A stretch of DNA of 64,000 nucleotides, from positions 1-64,000 of the forward strand of contig CAWJIJ010000001.1 of assembly GCA_963842955.1 (NCBI GenBank), read 5' to 3'. Of the stretch, positions 44,085 through 53,355 are shown piece by piece. The notes under the pieces are model-generated. The model did no database searches, had not been told where the DNA came from, and was given only the letters and a program-made list of their open reading frames with translations. Source of the DNA: JARFQW01 sp963842955 (lineage in GTDB: Bacteria > Pseudomonadota > Gammaproteobacteria > Steroidobacterales > XN24). Position numbers and translations under genes: made by a program. How positions within the stretch are numbered: the stretch's first letter is position 1; each line of letters begins with the position of its first letter.

Positions 44085-44731
44085 GGGTTCTCCGGATCCG
44101 GCGTTTCCGGCTCGTCGTCCTCTTTCTCTTCGTCCTCGCGTGGCGGCACGATCACGACCCGGACCCGCTCGTCCGGGGCGCCGTCGGACGTCGCCAGCAG
44201 CCGGTCTTCCAGAAGGTTGTAGGTCAGGCGTCGGCCCGTGATGGCGTTGGCCCCGTCGGTGACCGAGGCGTTGTCAATAAGGGTTACGGTCCGCGCTTTC
44301 GCGTCGAGATCGATCTCGCCGGCCGTGCCACGGATCTCCCGCTCGTCACCCGGCGGGGTGCGGCGAAACCGGGCCGGCTGCCCTCGGGCCAGTGCGCTTT
44401 CCAGCTGGTGATCCCGAAACCGTATCGTCGCGGTCCCCGCCTCCACAACGCCGTCCGTCGACTGTATCCGGACATTTCCCTTGAGTTCCCAGACGGCGTT
44501 TGCGAAATCCAGGTTTTCCGACGCCGCTGTGTCGGCGTCGATCCGCATATCGCCCTGGGAGATGCGGGCGCCGGTAAAGACGAGTCGCTGATTCTTGAGA
44601 TCCAGCTCGGAGGATTCGGCATCCAACGAGATCGGCGCCTGGGCGGGTGCGACGCACGCCCACAGCCCGAGGGTGGCGGCCAGTGCCGGCAGGACCCCGG
44701 GCCAGCAGCGCTTACGGGGAATACTGACCAT
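44081..44731 (-). CDS. lptA: LPS transport periplasmic protein LptA
   Basis: Periplasmic OstA-domain protein that forms the LPS bridge; 216 residues. The signal peptide ends around CVAPAQA. The beta-jellyroll core has ISLDAESSELDLKNQRLVFTG and repeated strand motifs such as VRIQSTDGVVEAGTATIRF and AITGRRLTYNLLEDRLLA. The last 20 residues or so are unusually acidic and Pro-rich (EDEEKEDDEPETPDPE). The start overlaps lptC by 20 bases. Confidence 0.92.
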   Translation of the reverse strand: MVSIPRKRCWPGVLPALAATLGLWACVAPAQAPISLDAESSELDLKNQRLVFTGARISQGDMRIDADTAASENLDFANAVWELKGNVRIQSTDGVVEAGTATIRFRDHQLESALARGQPARFRRTPPGDEREIRGTAGEIDLDAKARTVTLIDNASVTDGANAITGRRLTYNLLEDRLLATSDGAPDERVRVVIVPPREDEEKEDDEPETPDPENP

Positions 44732-45263
44732 GGACCCGGGATTGTAACCGCACGGTCTGGTCCATCAAATTCGCCAGCAGACCTACGGCCTCCACGCTAG
44801 TGCCGCCCTGGGAAACCTCCACGGGCCCGTCTGTGGTCGCCGTGTGCGTATCGATCTGCACGGTCAGATCCTCGGACACCATGCGGGTAACGGGCTCCTC
44901 TCCCGAGGAGACGATTTCCACGCCGCCATCAAGGCGGACTTCGCCCAGATCCGCCGACACCTCGCCGCGGGGGGCTGTCAGCACCCAGTCTATGCCGGTG
45001 CGCGGGTCGTACTCGATCGTGATCTCTTCCAGGCTTGCCGGCTGGTTCTCACCCTGCTGCTCGAGTCGGTCGGCCATGAGGTGATAGACCGGCTGGCCGT
45101 CGTCTCCCAGCGCGATGACATCCGCGTCGAGCATATAGAACCCGGGAGTCACGGAAAGCTCCGGTTCCGGGGCCGCGGAATCGTCCTCCAGCCACGATTT
45201 CAGCCAAGTGGCCCCCACTGCGCCGACGGCCAGGAAGACAAACAGGACGCGGGTGCTGGTCAC
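44712..45263 (-). CDS. lptC: LPS export system protein LptC
   Basis: Inner-membrane-anchored LptC that passes LPS from LptB2FG to LptA; 183 residues. A single N-terminal helix (VLFVFLAVGAVGATWL) is followed by the beta-jellyroll (PGFYMLDADVIALGDDGQPVYHL, TAPRGEVSADLGEVRLDG). The GTG at 45263 overlaps the kdsC stop by 4 bases, consistent with tight coupling across kdsC-lptC-lptA-lptB. Confidence 0.9.
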   Translation of the reverse strand: MTSTRVLFVFLAVGAVGATWLKSWLEDDSAAPEPELSVTPGFYMLDADVIALGDDGQPVYHLMADRLEQQGENQPASLEEITIEYDPRTGIDWVLTAPRGEVSADLGEVRLDGGVEIVSSGEEPVTRMVSEDLTVQIDTHTATTDGPVEVSQGGTSVEAVGLLANLMDQTVRLQSRVHGQYSP

Positions 45264-45763
45264 GGACTGCCGCTGGCGCGGGCGGCGATCAGCATGTCGC
45301 AGAATTCGCGGACGGCTCCGTAACCCCCCGGCCGTGTCGATGTCCAGGCGGCATGCGGCAGCAGGTCCGGATGGGCGTCGCCGACTGCCGCGGGCAGACC
45401 GACTTCGCGCATGACCTCGAGATCGGGCAAGTCGTCGCCCAGATAGGCAACCTCCGCCGGCTCTATACCGAGCCGGCGGATAAGATCGAAGAAGACCGCG
45501 CCCTTGTCCCGGATGCCCTGGAAGACGTGCCCGACACCGAGTTCCGCCATGCGCCGGTCAACTGCGGGCGAGTCGCGGCCCGAGATGATCGCCACCTCGA
45601 TCCCGGACTTCAGGAGCTGTTTGACTCCGTGACCGTCCTTGACGTTGAAGGTCTTGGTTTCCGTGCCGCCGTCAGAGAGATAAAGCAGGCCGTTCGTGAA
45701 CACCCCGTCCACGTCGAATATGGCGAGCCGGACTGACGCCGCGCGGTCCGCAGGGCCGGTCAT
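45260..45763 (-). CDS. kdsC: 3-deoxy-D-manno-octulosonate 8-phosphate phosphatase
   Basis: HAD phosphatase of 167 residues (no cap) that removes phosphate from KDO 8-phosphate for LPS inner core synthesis. Motif I is FDVDGVFTNG, motif II IISGRD, motif III a Lys in GIRDKGAVF, and motif IV YLGDDLPDLEVM. The start directly follows the kdsD stop with no intervening base, as in most gammaproteobacteria. Confidence 0.95.
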   Translation of the reverse strand: MTGPADRAASVRLAIFDVDGVFTNGLLYLSDGGTETKTFNVKDGHGVKQLLKSGIEVAIISGRDSPAVDRRMAELGVGHVFQGIRDKGAVFFDLIRRLGIEPAEVAYLGDDLPDLEVMREVGLPAAVGDAHPDLLPHAAWTSTRPGGYGAVREFCDMLIAARASGSP

Positions 45764-46765
45764 CTACATGACCCCGGCGTGGAGCAGGTCATGGATGTTG
45801 AACGCGCCGATCAGGTGCTTGTCGGTGTCGGTGACGAGCAAGGCGGTAATGGCATGCGTCTCCATCATCAGAACCGCCTCGGCGGCAAGCATTTCGGGCA
45901 CGGCGGTCTTGCCGTTGACCGTCATGATGTCGCCCATGCGGGTCTTGCGGAAATCGGCGTCCGCGTCCAGCGCCCTTCGCAGATCGCCGTCCGTGAACAC
46001 GCCCTGAAGAATCCCCTCGTCGTCGACGATCGCGGTGATCCCCAGGCCCGTGCGAGTCATCTCCAGCATCGCTACGTCCAGGGCGGCGTCCGGGCTCACT
46101 TTGGGTACCCGATCTCCGGTACGCATGATGTCTTCCACCCGAAGCAGGAGACGCCTGCCCAGGCTCCCGCCCGGGTGAGACAGCGCGAAGTCTTCCTCGG
46201 TGAACCCCCGCGATTCCAGGAGAACCACCGCGAGGGCGTCTCCCATCGCAAGGGTCGCCGTCGTGCTTGCGGTGGGTGCCAGGTTCAGCGGACAGGCTTC
46301 CTTGCCCACGGCGACATCCAGATTGGCGTCCGCGGCCACGGCCAGGGTTGAGCGGGACTTTCCCGTCATCGTGATCAGGGGCACCGCCAGGCGCTTGATC
46401 AAGGGCAGGATAGTGATGATCTCGGGGGTCTCGCCGGAATTCGATACGGCGAGTACCGCATCTTCACGAGTAATCATGCCGAGATCCCCGTGGCTCGCTT
46501 CGCCGGGATGCACGAAAAAGGCGGGTGTCCCCGTGCTGGCCAGGGTTGCCGCGATCTTGCCGGCCACGTGCCCGGATTTCCCCATCCCGGTGACCACGAC
46601 GCGGCCGGTGCACTGCAGGCAGATTTCGAGGGCCTTGTGGAACTCGGGGCCAATGCGATCCTTGAGTTCCGCGACCGCCGTGCTCTCGATGTCGAGGACA
46701 TCGCGGGCGAGCTGCTCAACGCCTTTCGATGACAGGCGAAGGTCCTTGGATTTTATGGCGTTCAC
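45764..46765 (-). CDS. kdsD: D-arabinose 5-phosphate isomerase
   Basis: Makes arabinose 5-phosphate from ribulose 5-phosphate, the first step to KDO; 333 residues. An N-terminal SIS domain carries GRVVVTGMGKSGHVAGKIAATLASTGT (quoted in parts: VTGMGKSGHVAGKIA, TLASTGTPAFFVHPGEASHG) and AVSNSGETPE. Two CBS domains follow (about 210-333; DIMRTGDRVPKVSPD, DIMTVNGKTAVPEML). The GTG at 46765 overlaps the antiporter stop by 4 bases. Confidence 0.95.
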   Translation of the reverse strand: MNAIKSKDLRLSSKGVEQLARDVLDIESTAVAELKDRIGPEFHKALEICLQCTGRVVVTGMGKSGHVAGKIAATLASTGTPAFFVHPGEASHGDLGMITREDAVLAVSNSGETPEIITILPLIKRLAVPLITMTGKSRSTLAVAADANLDVAVGKEACPLNLAPTASTTATLAMGDALAVVLLESRGFTEEDFALSHPGGSLGRRLLLRVEDIMRTGDRVPKVSPDAALDVAMLEMTRTGLGITAIVDDEGILQGVFTDGDLRRALDADADFRKTRMGDIMTVNGKTAVPEMLAAEAVLMMETHAITALLVTDTDKHLIGAFNIHDLLHAGVM

Positions 46766-47721
46766 CGGCTCAGGATATGGAAGTGATAGGCAAAGAAGAC
46801 GGCGAGAAGGATAAACCCTTCCGCACGGGCGATTCGCGCGTCCTCCGCGAAATTGTAGGTCATGGCAAACAGCACGAGGGTCAGGGCGATCATCACCGGA
46901 AGGTGAAGCGTCAGGAGATCGGGGCTGAATCCGGCCGGGCTGATAACCCCGGCCACGCCGACGACCGCAAGGCTGTTGAACATGTTCGAGCCGATCACGT
47001 TGCCCACGACGATCCCGTGTTCCCGCTTCATTGCGCTGACGATCGACACGGCAAGCTCGGGAATGCTGGTGCCCACCGCGACCACCGTCAAGCCGATGAT
47101 CATGTCGGAAACCCCCAGCGCGATCGCGAGGTTGTGGGCCGCCCACACGAGCATATGGGAGCCCAGGAGCATGACCCCGAGACCCACGACCAGCCAGCCG
47201 AGAGCGATATTCAGGGGCATGTCTTCCGGGATCTCGGCGGCGATTTCCGCCTGTATCGGGTCGCTGGCGGCCGAGCGCATGCCCAGGGTCACGAGCCAGT
47301 ACATCAACAGCACGAGGGCGCCGAGCATGATCAGGCCGTCCACCCGGCTGAGCTGATTATCAAGGAAAAGCATGATCATCAGCAGCGTCACGGCCAGCAG
47401 GGCCGGCATTTCCCGGCGCAGAATGGTCGAGCGCACGACGATCGGCGTGATGGCCGCCGCCGTGCCCAGGACCAGGGCAATGTTCGCGATATTGGAGCCC
47501 ACCGCGTTGCCTACCGCGAGGTCCGTCTCGCCGTCCAGCGAGGCCATGATCGACACCAGGACCTCCGGTGCCGAGGTGGCGAGGGCAACGATCGTCAGGC
47601 CGATTAGCAGCGGCGGCACCCCAAGTGCCCTCGCCGTGCCGCTGGCGCCCACGACAAACCGGTCGGCCCCCCAGACCAGGAGCACGAAACCGGCCAGACT
47701 CGCCGTCACGTAGATGAGCAT
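46762..47721 (-). CDS. Calcium/sodium antiporter, YrbG type
   Basis: CaCA-family exchanger of 319 residues with two inverted alpha-repeats. The first carries GLTIVALATSAPEVLVS and NAVGSNIANIALVLG; the second carries GLTVVAVGTSIPELAVS and NVIGSNMFNSLAVVG. The paired Glu residues (APE, IPE) bind cation. About ten hydrophobic helices are present. The ATG at 47721 gives the usual family start; an ATG at 47763 would add 14 polar residues. Neither has a clear ribosome binding site. It heads the kds-lpt operon; the mla genes that often lie beside yrbG are absent. Confidence 0.9.
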   Translation of the reverse strand: MLIYVTASLAGFVLLVWGADRFVVGASGTARALGVPPLLIGLTIVALATSAPEVLVSIMASLDGETDLAVGNAVGSNIANIALVLGTAAAITPIVVRSTILRREMPALLAVTLLMIMLFLDNQLSRVDGLIMLGALVLLMYWLVTLGMRSAASDPIQAEIAAEIPEDMPLNIALGWLVVGLGVMLLGSHMLVWAAHNLAIALGVSDMIIGLTVVAVGTSIPELAVSIVSAMKREHGIVVGNVIGSNMFNSLAVVGVAGVISPAGFSPDLLTLHLPVMIALTLVLFAMTYNFAEDARIARAEGFILLAVFFAYHFHILSR

Positions 47722-47891
47722 TCTGGTTTTTGCTTGTAGTCGCCCGTACTTGAGAGTCGGCATGATACACGCGCCTTCAGCCGACCTGGGAGCATGCATT
47801 CCCGCCGCGGGCGGGTTCATTTAAACTGGCGGGCCAGCATGCTCCAGGCCTCCCGCCCGGGGGCAGACCCAGTTCTTCGACAACCGGACAA

Positions 47892-48137
47892 ATGATGGAT
47901 ACCCACACGATTATCGGCCTCATCCAGGAGGCCCTGCCCGATGCCCAGGTAGACGTGCGCAGCGACGACAATGTTCATTTCGCCGCGCAGGTCGTTTCGC
48001 CGGCCTTTGACGGGCTGTCCCGAATCCGCCGCCACCAGCTGGTCTATGGCGCCCTCGGAGAACGCATGGGGGGTGAGATTCATGCGCTTTCGCTGCAAAC
48101 CCTGACCCCCGAAGAGGTGAGCGGGCAGGGCGCCTGA
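47892..48137 (+). CDS. ibaG: BolA-family protein IbaG
   Basis: An 81-residue BolA-type protein of the IbaG (YrbA) branch, expected to bind monothiol glutaredoxin and [2Fe-2S] clusters. HTIIGLIQEALPDAQVDVR and DNVHFAAQVVSPAFDGLSRIRRHQLVYGALGERM (quoted as SRIRRHQLVYGALG) contain the helix-turn and the conserved His. It is directly before murA, the arrangement known in E. coli. ATG at 47892; an adjacent second ATG at 47895 is equally possible. Confidence 0.9.
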   Translation: MMDTHTIIGLIQEALPDAQVDVRSDDNVHFAAQVVSPAFDGLSRIRRHQLVYGALGERMGGEIHALSLQTLTPEEVSGQGA

Positions 48138-48138
48138 C

Positions 48139-49398
48139 TTGGACAAGCTGAGCATCGCGGGCGGAACGCGCCTGGACGGCGAGATCCGGATTTCGGGAGC
48201 CAAGAACGCCGCGCTTCCCATCCTCGCCGCCACGCTCCTGGCCGATGAGCCCGTAGTGCTGTCGAATGTGCCCCATTTGCGCGATGTGACGACCACAATC
48301 GCCCTGCTCGGGCAAATGGGCGTCAGCGTTCTGGTTGACGAGCGCATGCGCATCGAGGTCGATCCCACGACGATCCGGGACTATGTTGCGCCCTACGAGC
48401 TGGTGCGGACGATGCGCGCGTCCATCCTCGTGCTCGGCCCGCTTCTTGCCCGCTACGGCCGGGCAGACGTGTCCCTGCCCGGAGGCTGTGCGATCGGTGC
48501 CCGCCCAGTCGATATCCACATCGCGGGCCTGGAGGCGATGGGCGCCGACGTCGTAATCGAGGACGGGTATATTCGCGCGCGGGCCGAGCATCTCCAGGGC
48601 GCACGGATCGTGATGGATACGGTCACCGTCACCGGCACGGAGAATCTGCTGATGGCGGCCACGCTGGCCCGGGGCGAGACCCTCCTCGAAAACGCCGCCC
48701 GGGAACCGGAGGTCGTGGACCTGGCCGAGTTTCTCATCGCCATGGGCGCTCGCATCGAGGGCGCCGGAACGGACACGATCCGCATCACGGGCGTGGACCG
48801 GCTCGGGGCTGCCCACTATGCCGTGTTGCCCGACCGAATCGAAACCGGAACCTACCTGGTGGCGGCGGCGATCACCGGGGGCCGGGTCAAGGTCAAGAAT
48901 ACTCGCGCAGACATCCTCGATGCCGTGTTGGCGAAACTGGAGGACGCGGGTGCCGAAATCCATGTGGGGCCCGACTGGATCGAGCTGGATATGGGGGGGC
49001 GGCGGCCAAGGGCGGTGGACATCCGGACCGCGCCCTATCCGGGCTTTCCGACGGACATGCAGGCCCAGTTTGCTGCCCTCAATGCGGTCGCCGAAGGTTC
49101 GGCCACGATCATCGAAACCATCTTCGAAAACCGCTTCATGCATGTTCAGGAAATGCAGCGCATGGGCGCCGATATCCGTGTCGAGGGCAACGCGGCGATC
49201 TGTCGGGGCGCGATGGAACTCAAGGCGGCTCCGGTGATGGCGACCGACCTGCGTGCCTCGGCAAGTCTCGTCATTGCGGCTCTCGTGGCGCGGGGTGACA
49301 CGGTCATCGACCGTATCTACCACATCGACCGGGGCTATGAGTGTATCGAGGAGAAGCTCCGGCAGCTCGGGGCCAGCATTCGCCGGATCCCCGGCTGA
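48139..49398 (+). CDS. murA: UDP-N-acetylglucosamine 1-carboxyvinyltransferase
   Basis: First committed step of peptidoglycan synthesis; 419 residues. SGAKNAALPILAATLL holds Lys22 and Asn23 at the active site. The catalytic, fosfomycin-target Cys is Cys117 in LPGGCAIGARPVD. Also visible: AREPEVVDLAEFL, YPGFPTDMQAQFAAL and IFENRFMHVQEMQRMGA. The TTG at 48139 lies one base after the ibaG stop. The Cys indicates usual fosfomycin sensitivity of the enzyme, by family knowledge. Confidence 0.95.
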   Translation: MDKLSIAGGTRLDGEIRISGAKNAALPILAATLLADEPVVLSNVPHLRDVTTTIALLGQMGVSVLVDERMRIEVDPTTIRDYVAPYELVRTMRASILVLGPLLARYGRADVSLPGGCAIGARPVDIHIAGLEAMGADVVIEDGYIRARAEHLQGARIVMDTVTVTGTENLLMAATLARGETLLENAAREPEVVDLAEFLIAMGARIEGAGTDTIRITGVDRLGAAHYAVLPDRIETGTYLVAAAITGGRVKVKNTRADILDAVLAKLEDAGAEIHVGPDWIELDMGGRRPRAVDIRTAPYPGFPTDMQAQFAALNAVAEGSATIIETIFENRFMHVQEMQRMGADIRVEGNAAICRGAMELKAAPVMATDLRASASLVIAALVARGDTVIDRIYHIDRGYECIEEKLRQLGASIRRIPG

Positions 49399-49405
49399 TC
49401 CGGGT

Positions 49406-50473
49406 CTAGCTCGCCGGTACCGGCCGCTCCGCCACCATGGTCGCGACGCGGAATGGTTCGCCGCCGCGCACGCCGGACAAGACAACCTCCGTGCCCGGCC
49501 TGAGGCTCGCGATGCGCTTCAGGGCGTCCTGCCAGACGATCACCGGCTCGCCGTTCACGTGGGTAATCACGTCGTTGGGCCGCAGACCCGCCCCGGCCGC
49601 GGGACTGCCGGGCTGAACGGTGACCACCAGGATGCCGAACTCGTCGTCCAGCCCGAGCTGGGCCGCCTGTGCCGGGGTGAGGGTGGTCGTGCCCACGCCC
49701 AGCCAGCCGCGAACGACCCGGCCGTAGCGAATGAGGTCCGCCATGACGCCACGGACGAGATTCACCGGGATAGCGAACCCGATGCCCTCCGAGTCGTAGC
49801 GCCGGGAGAAAAAGGCCGTGTTGATGCCCACCAGCTCGCCCCGGGCATTGACCAGCGCGCCGCCCGAGTTGCCGAGATTGATGGCGGCGTCGGTCTGGAT
49901 GAAGCTCTCGAACTGGGACAGGCCCAGCTCGCCTCGGCCGATGCCGCTGACGATGCCCTGGGTGACGGTCTGGCCGATGCTGAACGGATTGCCGATGGCC
50001 AGGACGACGTCTCCGACCTGGAGGATGTCCGAGCGGCCCAGGCTCAGGCGAGGGAGATCGGGCAGGTCGATCTTCAGCAACGCCAGGTCGGTTTCCTGGT
50101 CGGTGCCCACGAGGCCCGCCGGGGCGGAGCGGCCGTCCGGCAGCACCACCCGCACATCCCGCTTGCCCTCGATAACGTGATGGTTCGTCATCACGTGACC
50201 CTCGGCGTTCATGACGACCCCGGACCCCAGTGCGGTCGGCTGAGCGTCGGCCTGCCCGGCAACGGCGGCGCGGCCGACCAGGGTGACCACGGCCGGTGCG
50301 GTCACCGTGACCGCCGGCGCGTAGCTCGGCACGCCGGCCCCGGGACCTGACAGGCGGGCTGGATGCCCTTCCGGCAGCAGCCCCGGGGCCAGGTACACGA
50401 GCAGGAACGCGGCGGCGAGCCCGACAGTCGCTGACTTCAGAACAAAGGCCACAATGCTTCGGAATTGATCCAA
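49406..50473 (-). CDS. degS: DegS/AlgW-like periplasmic serine protease
   Basis: Membrane-anchored trypsin-like protease with one PDZ domain, about 355 residues, which in relatives starts the sigma-E cascade by cleaving RseA. An N-terminal helix (VAFVLKSATVGLAAAFLLVYL) is followed by the protease domain with His in MTNHHVIEG, Asp in QETDLALLKID, and Ser in NLGNSGGALVNARG. The PDZ region starts near GWLGVGTTTLTPAQ and includes GSPAAGAGLRPNDVI. The TTG at 50473 is chosen because it keeps the anchor; a GTG at 50452 is possible. It is convergent with murA and divergent from petA. Confidence 0.88.
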   Translation of the reverse strand: MDQFRSIVAFVLKSATVGLAAAFLLVYLAPGLLPEGHPARLSGPGAGVPSYAPAVTVTAPAVVTLVGRAAVAGQADAQPTALGSGVVMNAEGHVMTNHHVIEGKRDVRVVLPDGRSAPAGLVGTDQETDLALLKIDLPDLPRLSLGRSDILQVGDVVLAIGNPFSIGQTVTQGIVSGIGRGELGLSQFESFIQTDAAINLGNSGGALVNARGELVGINTAFFSRRYDSEGIGFAIPVNLVRGVMADLIRYGRVVRGWLGVGTTTLTPAQAAQLGLDDEFGILVVTVQPGSPAAGAGLRPNDVITHVNGEPVIVWQDALKRIASLRPGTEVVLSGVRGGEPFRVATMVAERPVPAS

Positions 50474-50657
50474 GCGAAAATCCAGGTCACCGGCAACCTG
50501 CTGATTATGGACACCTATTCGGCCCCAAGCCAACCGGCGTGTAGGCATTGCAGCAATCGCCCATGTATACTCTGCGGGCTAATTATCCTGATGACTAGCC
50601 AGTGCGACGGCCGGGCCGGCGCATCCTGGTCGCGGTCCAAATTCTGGAGACTTCTGG

Positions 50658-51254
50658 ATGAGTCAAGACGTTGATCGCAGCCGACGTCATTTTCTTGGCG
50701 TGGCGACGGGTGTAGTCGGTGCGGCAGGCGCGGCGTTCGCTGTTTATCCCTTCCTTGCTTCCTGGAAACCCAGCGCGCGAGCGCAGGCACTGGGCGCCCC
50801 CGTCGAGGTGGACATCAGTCGCCTCGGGCCGGGGGAACTGGTCAAGGTCGAATGGCGGGGAAAGCCCGTCTGGGTCCTCAACCGCACGGCGGAGATGATG
50901 GGCCACGCCGAAAAGGCGCGGAGCGAGGATCTTCTGCGCGATCCTGACTCCGAAGCCCCCCAACAGCCCGAATACGCTGCTAACGAGACCCGTTCCATCA
51001 AGCCGGATATTCTGGTCGTGGTTGGCAGTTGCACCCACCTGGGCTGTTCGCCCACCGAGCGTTTCGAAGTGGCCCCGGCAGACCTGGGGCCCGATTGGTT
51101 CGGCGGATTTTTCTGCCCCTGCCACGGTTCGAAATTCGATCTGGCCGGTCGGGTCTACAAGGGCGTGCCGGCGCCGCTTAACCTGGCCGTTCCGCCCCAT
51201 CGCTACGTCAACGACGACGTAATTCTGATTGGCGCTGATTCCGGAGTTGCCTGA
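50658..51254 (+). CDS. petA: Ubiquinol-cytochrome c reductase, Rieske iron-sulfur subunit
   Basis: Rieske subunit of the bc1 complex, 198 residues. A Tat-type N-terminus (RSRRHFLGVATG) precedes a membrane anchor helix. The [2Fe-2S] ligands are in CTHLGC and CPCHGS, two Cys and two His, with the bridging disulfide Cys in the same loops. The ATG follows TGGAGACTTCTGG. A TATACT element at 50566-50571 could be its -10 but lacks a clear -35. It overlaps petB by one base. Confidence 0.95.
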   Translation: MSQDVDRSRRHFLGVATGVVGAAGAAFAVYPFLASWKPSARAQALGAPVEVDISRLGPGELVKVEWRGKPVWVLNRTAEMMGHAEKARSEDLLRDPDSEAPQQPEYAANETRSIKPDILVVVGSCTHLGCSPTERFEVAPADLGPDWFGGFFCPCHGSKFDLAGRVYKGVPAPLNLAVPPHRYVNDDVILIGADSGVA

Positions 51255-52513
51255 TGAGCTCGACTGAAAACGAAATTGGCCGGCCCGGCGGCGTGGCCGG
51301 CAGCTTCTGGGGATGGCTGAACAAGCGATTCCCCGCCGAGTCGATTCTGAATGATCACATTACCGACTATTACGCCTCGAAGTCGCTGAACTGGTGGTAC
51401 GTTTTCGGGTCGATCGCCATGGTCGTGCTGGTCATCCAGCTGGTGACCGGTTTGTTCCTGACCATGAATTACAAACCGTCATCCGCGGAGGCCTTCGCTT
51501 CGGTGGAATACATCATGCGCGACGTGGAGTGGGGCTGGCTCATCCGCTACCTGCACTCCACCGGCGCCTCGATGTTTTTCGTGGTCGTGTATCTGCACAT
51601 GTTCCGCGGCTTGATTTACGGGTCCTACAAAAAGCCGCGGGAACTGGTCTGGATTTTCGGCATGCTGATCTACCTGTGCCTCTCGGCGGAAGCGTTCTTC
51701 GGCTATCTTCTGCCGTGGGGGCAGATGTCGTATTGGGGAGCGCAGGTCATCGTTTCCCTGTTCGGCGCCATTCCGATTCTCGGTGAAAGCCTGGTCGAGT
51801 GGATTCGCGGAGACTTTTTCATCTCCGACATCACGCTCAACCGCTTTTTCGCCCTGCACGTGATTGCCCTGCCGCTGGTGCTGATCATGCTCGTTGCGGC
51901 GCATATCCTCGCGCTGCACGAGGTCGGTTCCACCAGCCCGGAAGGCATCGAGATCAAGGAGAAAAAGGGGCCAGACGGGCATCCTGTAGACGGCATCGCC
52001 TTCCACCCCTATCACACGGCAAAGGATCTCGTGGCCTGGATCGTGTTCTTCTTTGTTTTCCTGGGGATCGTGTTCTTCGCCCCGGAGATGGGCGGCTACT
52101 TCCTCGAGCACGCTAACTTCGAGCGCGCCGATCCGCTGAAAACCCCGGAGCACATCGCGCCGGTCTGGTACTTCACGCCGTTCTACGCGATTCTCCGGGC
52201 CGTTCCGGACAAGCTGATGGGCGTGATCATGATGGGCGCGGCGATGTTGTTCCTGTTTTTCCTGCCCTGGCTGGACCGGAGTCCGGTAAGGTCCATCCGC
52301 TCGCGAGGCTGGATGTTCAAGCTGGCGCTGACCCTGTTTGTTATCAGCTTTATCGCGCTGGGCTATCTCGGGACGCAGCCGGCGACCACGATCTACACGT
52401 GGTTTGCCCGGTTCTTCTCGGCAATCTACTTCCTGTTTTTCCTGCTCATGCCCTGGTATTCGAAGGCGGATCCGATAAAGCCGGTTCCGGAACGGGTGGC
52501 TTACCATGGTTAA
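51254..52513 (+). CDS. petB: Cytochrome b of the bc1 complex
   Basis: Dihaem quinol-oxidising subunit, 419 residues with eight or nine membrane helices. Haem ligands are two His pairs: HSTGASMFFVVVYLH in helix B and HVIALPLVLIMLVAAH in helix D. The Qi region begins with DYYASKSLNWWYVFGS. The Qo loop reads IAPVWYFTPFYAIL, so the usual PEWY is PVWY here. That variant replaces the Glu implicated in proton exit and is known in some beta- and gammaproteobacteria. A 35-residue polar insert precedes helix E. It overlaps petC by 8 bases. Confidence 0.95.
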   Translation: MSSTENEIGRPGGVAGSFWGWLNKRFPAESILNDHITDYYASKSLNWWYVFGSIAMVVLVIQLVTGLFLTMNYKPSSAEAFASVEYIMRDVEWGWLIRYLHSTGASMFFVVVYLHMFRGLIYGSYKKPRELVWIFGMLIYLCLSAEAFFGYLLPWGQMSYWGAQVIVSLFGAIPILGESLVEWIRGDFFISDITLNRFFALHVIALPLVLIMLVAAHILALHEVGSTSPEGIEIKEKKGPDGHPVDGIAFHPYHTAKDLVAWIVFFFVFLGIVFFAPEMGGYFLEHANFERADPLKTPEHIAPVWYFTPFYAILRAVPDKLMGVIMMGAAMLFLFFLPWLDRSPVRSIRSRGWMFKLALTLFVISFIALGYLGTQPATTIYTWFARFFSAIYFLFFLLMPWYSKADPIKPVPERVAYHG

Positions 52514-53246
52514 GCGACTGCTTTTGCTCCTGGCGCTGTCGCTGCCAGGCAGCGTCTTCGCCGCCGGCGGCGGGGCGCCCCTGGAGTCTGCCAAAGTCAA
52601 CGTGGCCGACACGGCGGCGCTGCAGCGGGGGGCCGCCTACTATGTGAACAATTGCCTGGGCTGCCATTCCCTTGAGTATGTTCGCTACAACCGCCTGGCC
52701 GAGGACCTGGATCTCACCGAGAAGCAGGTCACCGAAAATTTGATGTTTACCGGCGAGCGGATCCACGACACGATGACCGTGGCCATGCCGGCGGATGACG
52801 CCGCCAGCTGGTTCGGACGGACTCCGCCGGATCTTTCCCTGGTGGCGCGGTCCCGGGGCGAAGACTGGATCTACACGTTTCTGAAATCGTTCTACGTGGA
52901 TCCGTCCAAGCCCACCGGCACCAACAATACGGTACTCGTAGGCGCCAGCATGCCCCATGTTCTCTGGGAGGCGCAGGGCTTGCAGAGGGCGGTGTTTCGC
53001 GAGGAAGTGGACGAGGCCGGGAACCCGCACACGGTGTTCGAGGGATTCGAGCAGGTGTCGCCGGGCTCGATGAGTCCAGAGGGCTTCGACCGCATGATCC
53101 GTGACATCGTGACCTTCCTGTCCTACTCGGGCGAGCCGATGCAGCTCGAGCGTCAGCGGCTTGGGGTCAAGGTGCTGCTGTTTCTGCTCGTGTTTTTTGT
53201 GCTCGCCTTCCTGCTGAAAAAAGAAATCTGGAAGGACGTCAAGTAA
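52506..53246 (+). CDS. petC: Cytochrome c1
   Basis: Haem c subunit of the bc1 complex, 246 residues. A signal peptide (LLLLLALSLPGSVFA) is followed by the haem-binding NNCLGCHSLEYVRY. The sixth ligand Met is in LVGASMPHVLWEAQG. A C-terminal helix (VLLFLLVFFVLAFLLKKEIW) anchors it to the membrane. It closes the petABC operon; sspA follows after 109 bases. Confidence 0.95.
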   Translation: MVKRLLLLLALSLPGSVFAAGGGAPLESAKVNVADTAALQRGAAYYVNNCLGCHSLEYVRYNRLAEDLDLTEKQVTENLMFTGERIHDTMTVAMPADDAASWFGRTPPDLSLVARSRGEDWIYTFLKSFYVDPSKPTGTNNTVLVGASMPHVLWEAQGLQRAVFREEVDEAGNPHTVFEGFEQVSPGSMSPEGFDRMIRDIVTFLSYSGEPMQLERQRLGVKVLLFLLVFFVLAFLLKKEIWKDVK

Positions 53247-53355
53247 GGCGGTCCTGGATAACACGAGTGGCGGCGGGCTGCTCCCTGGGGCAACGGGAAC
53301 GGCTTCGCCACATCCGCCATAACGGCGCGTTGAAGGTATCAGGCGGTCCAGTGAT

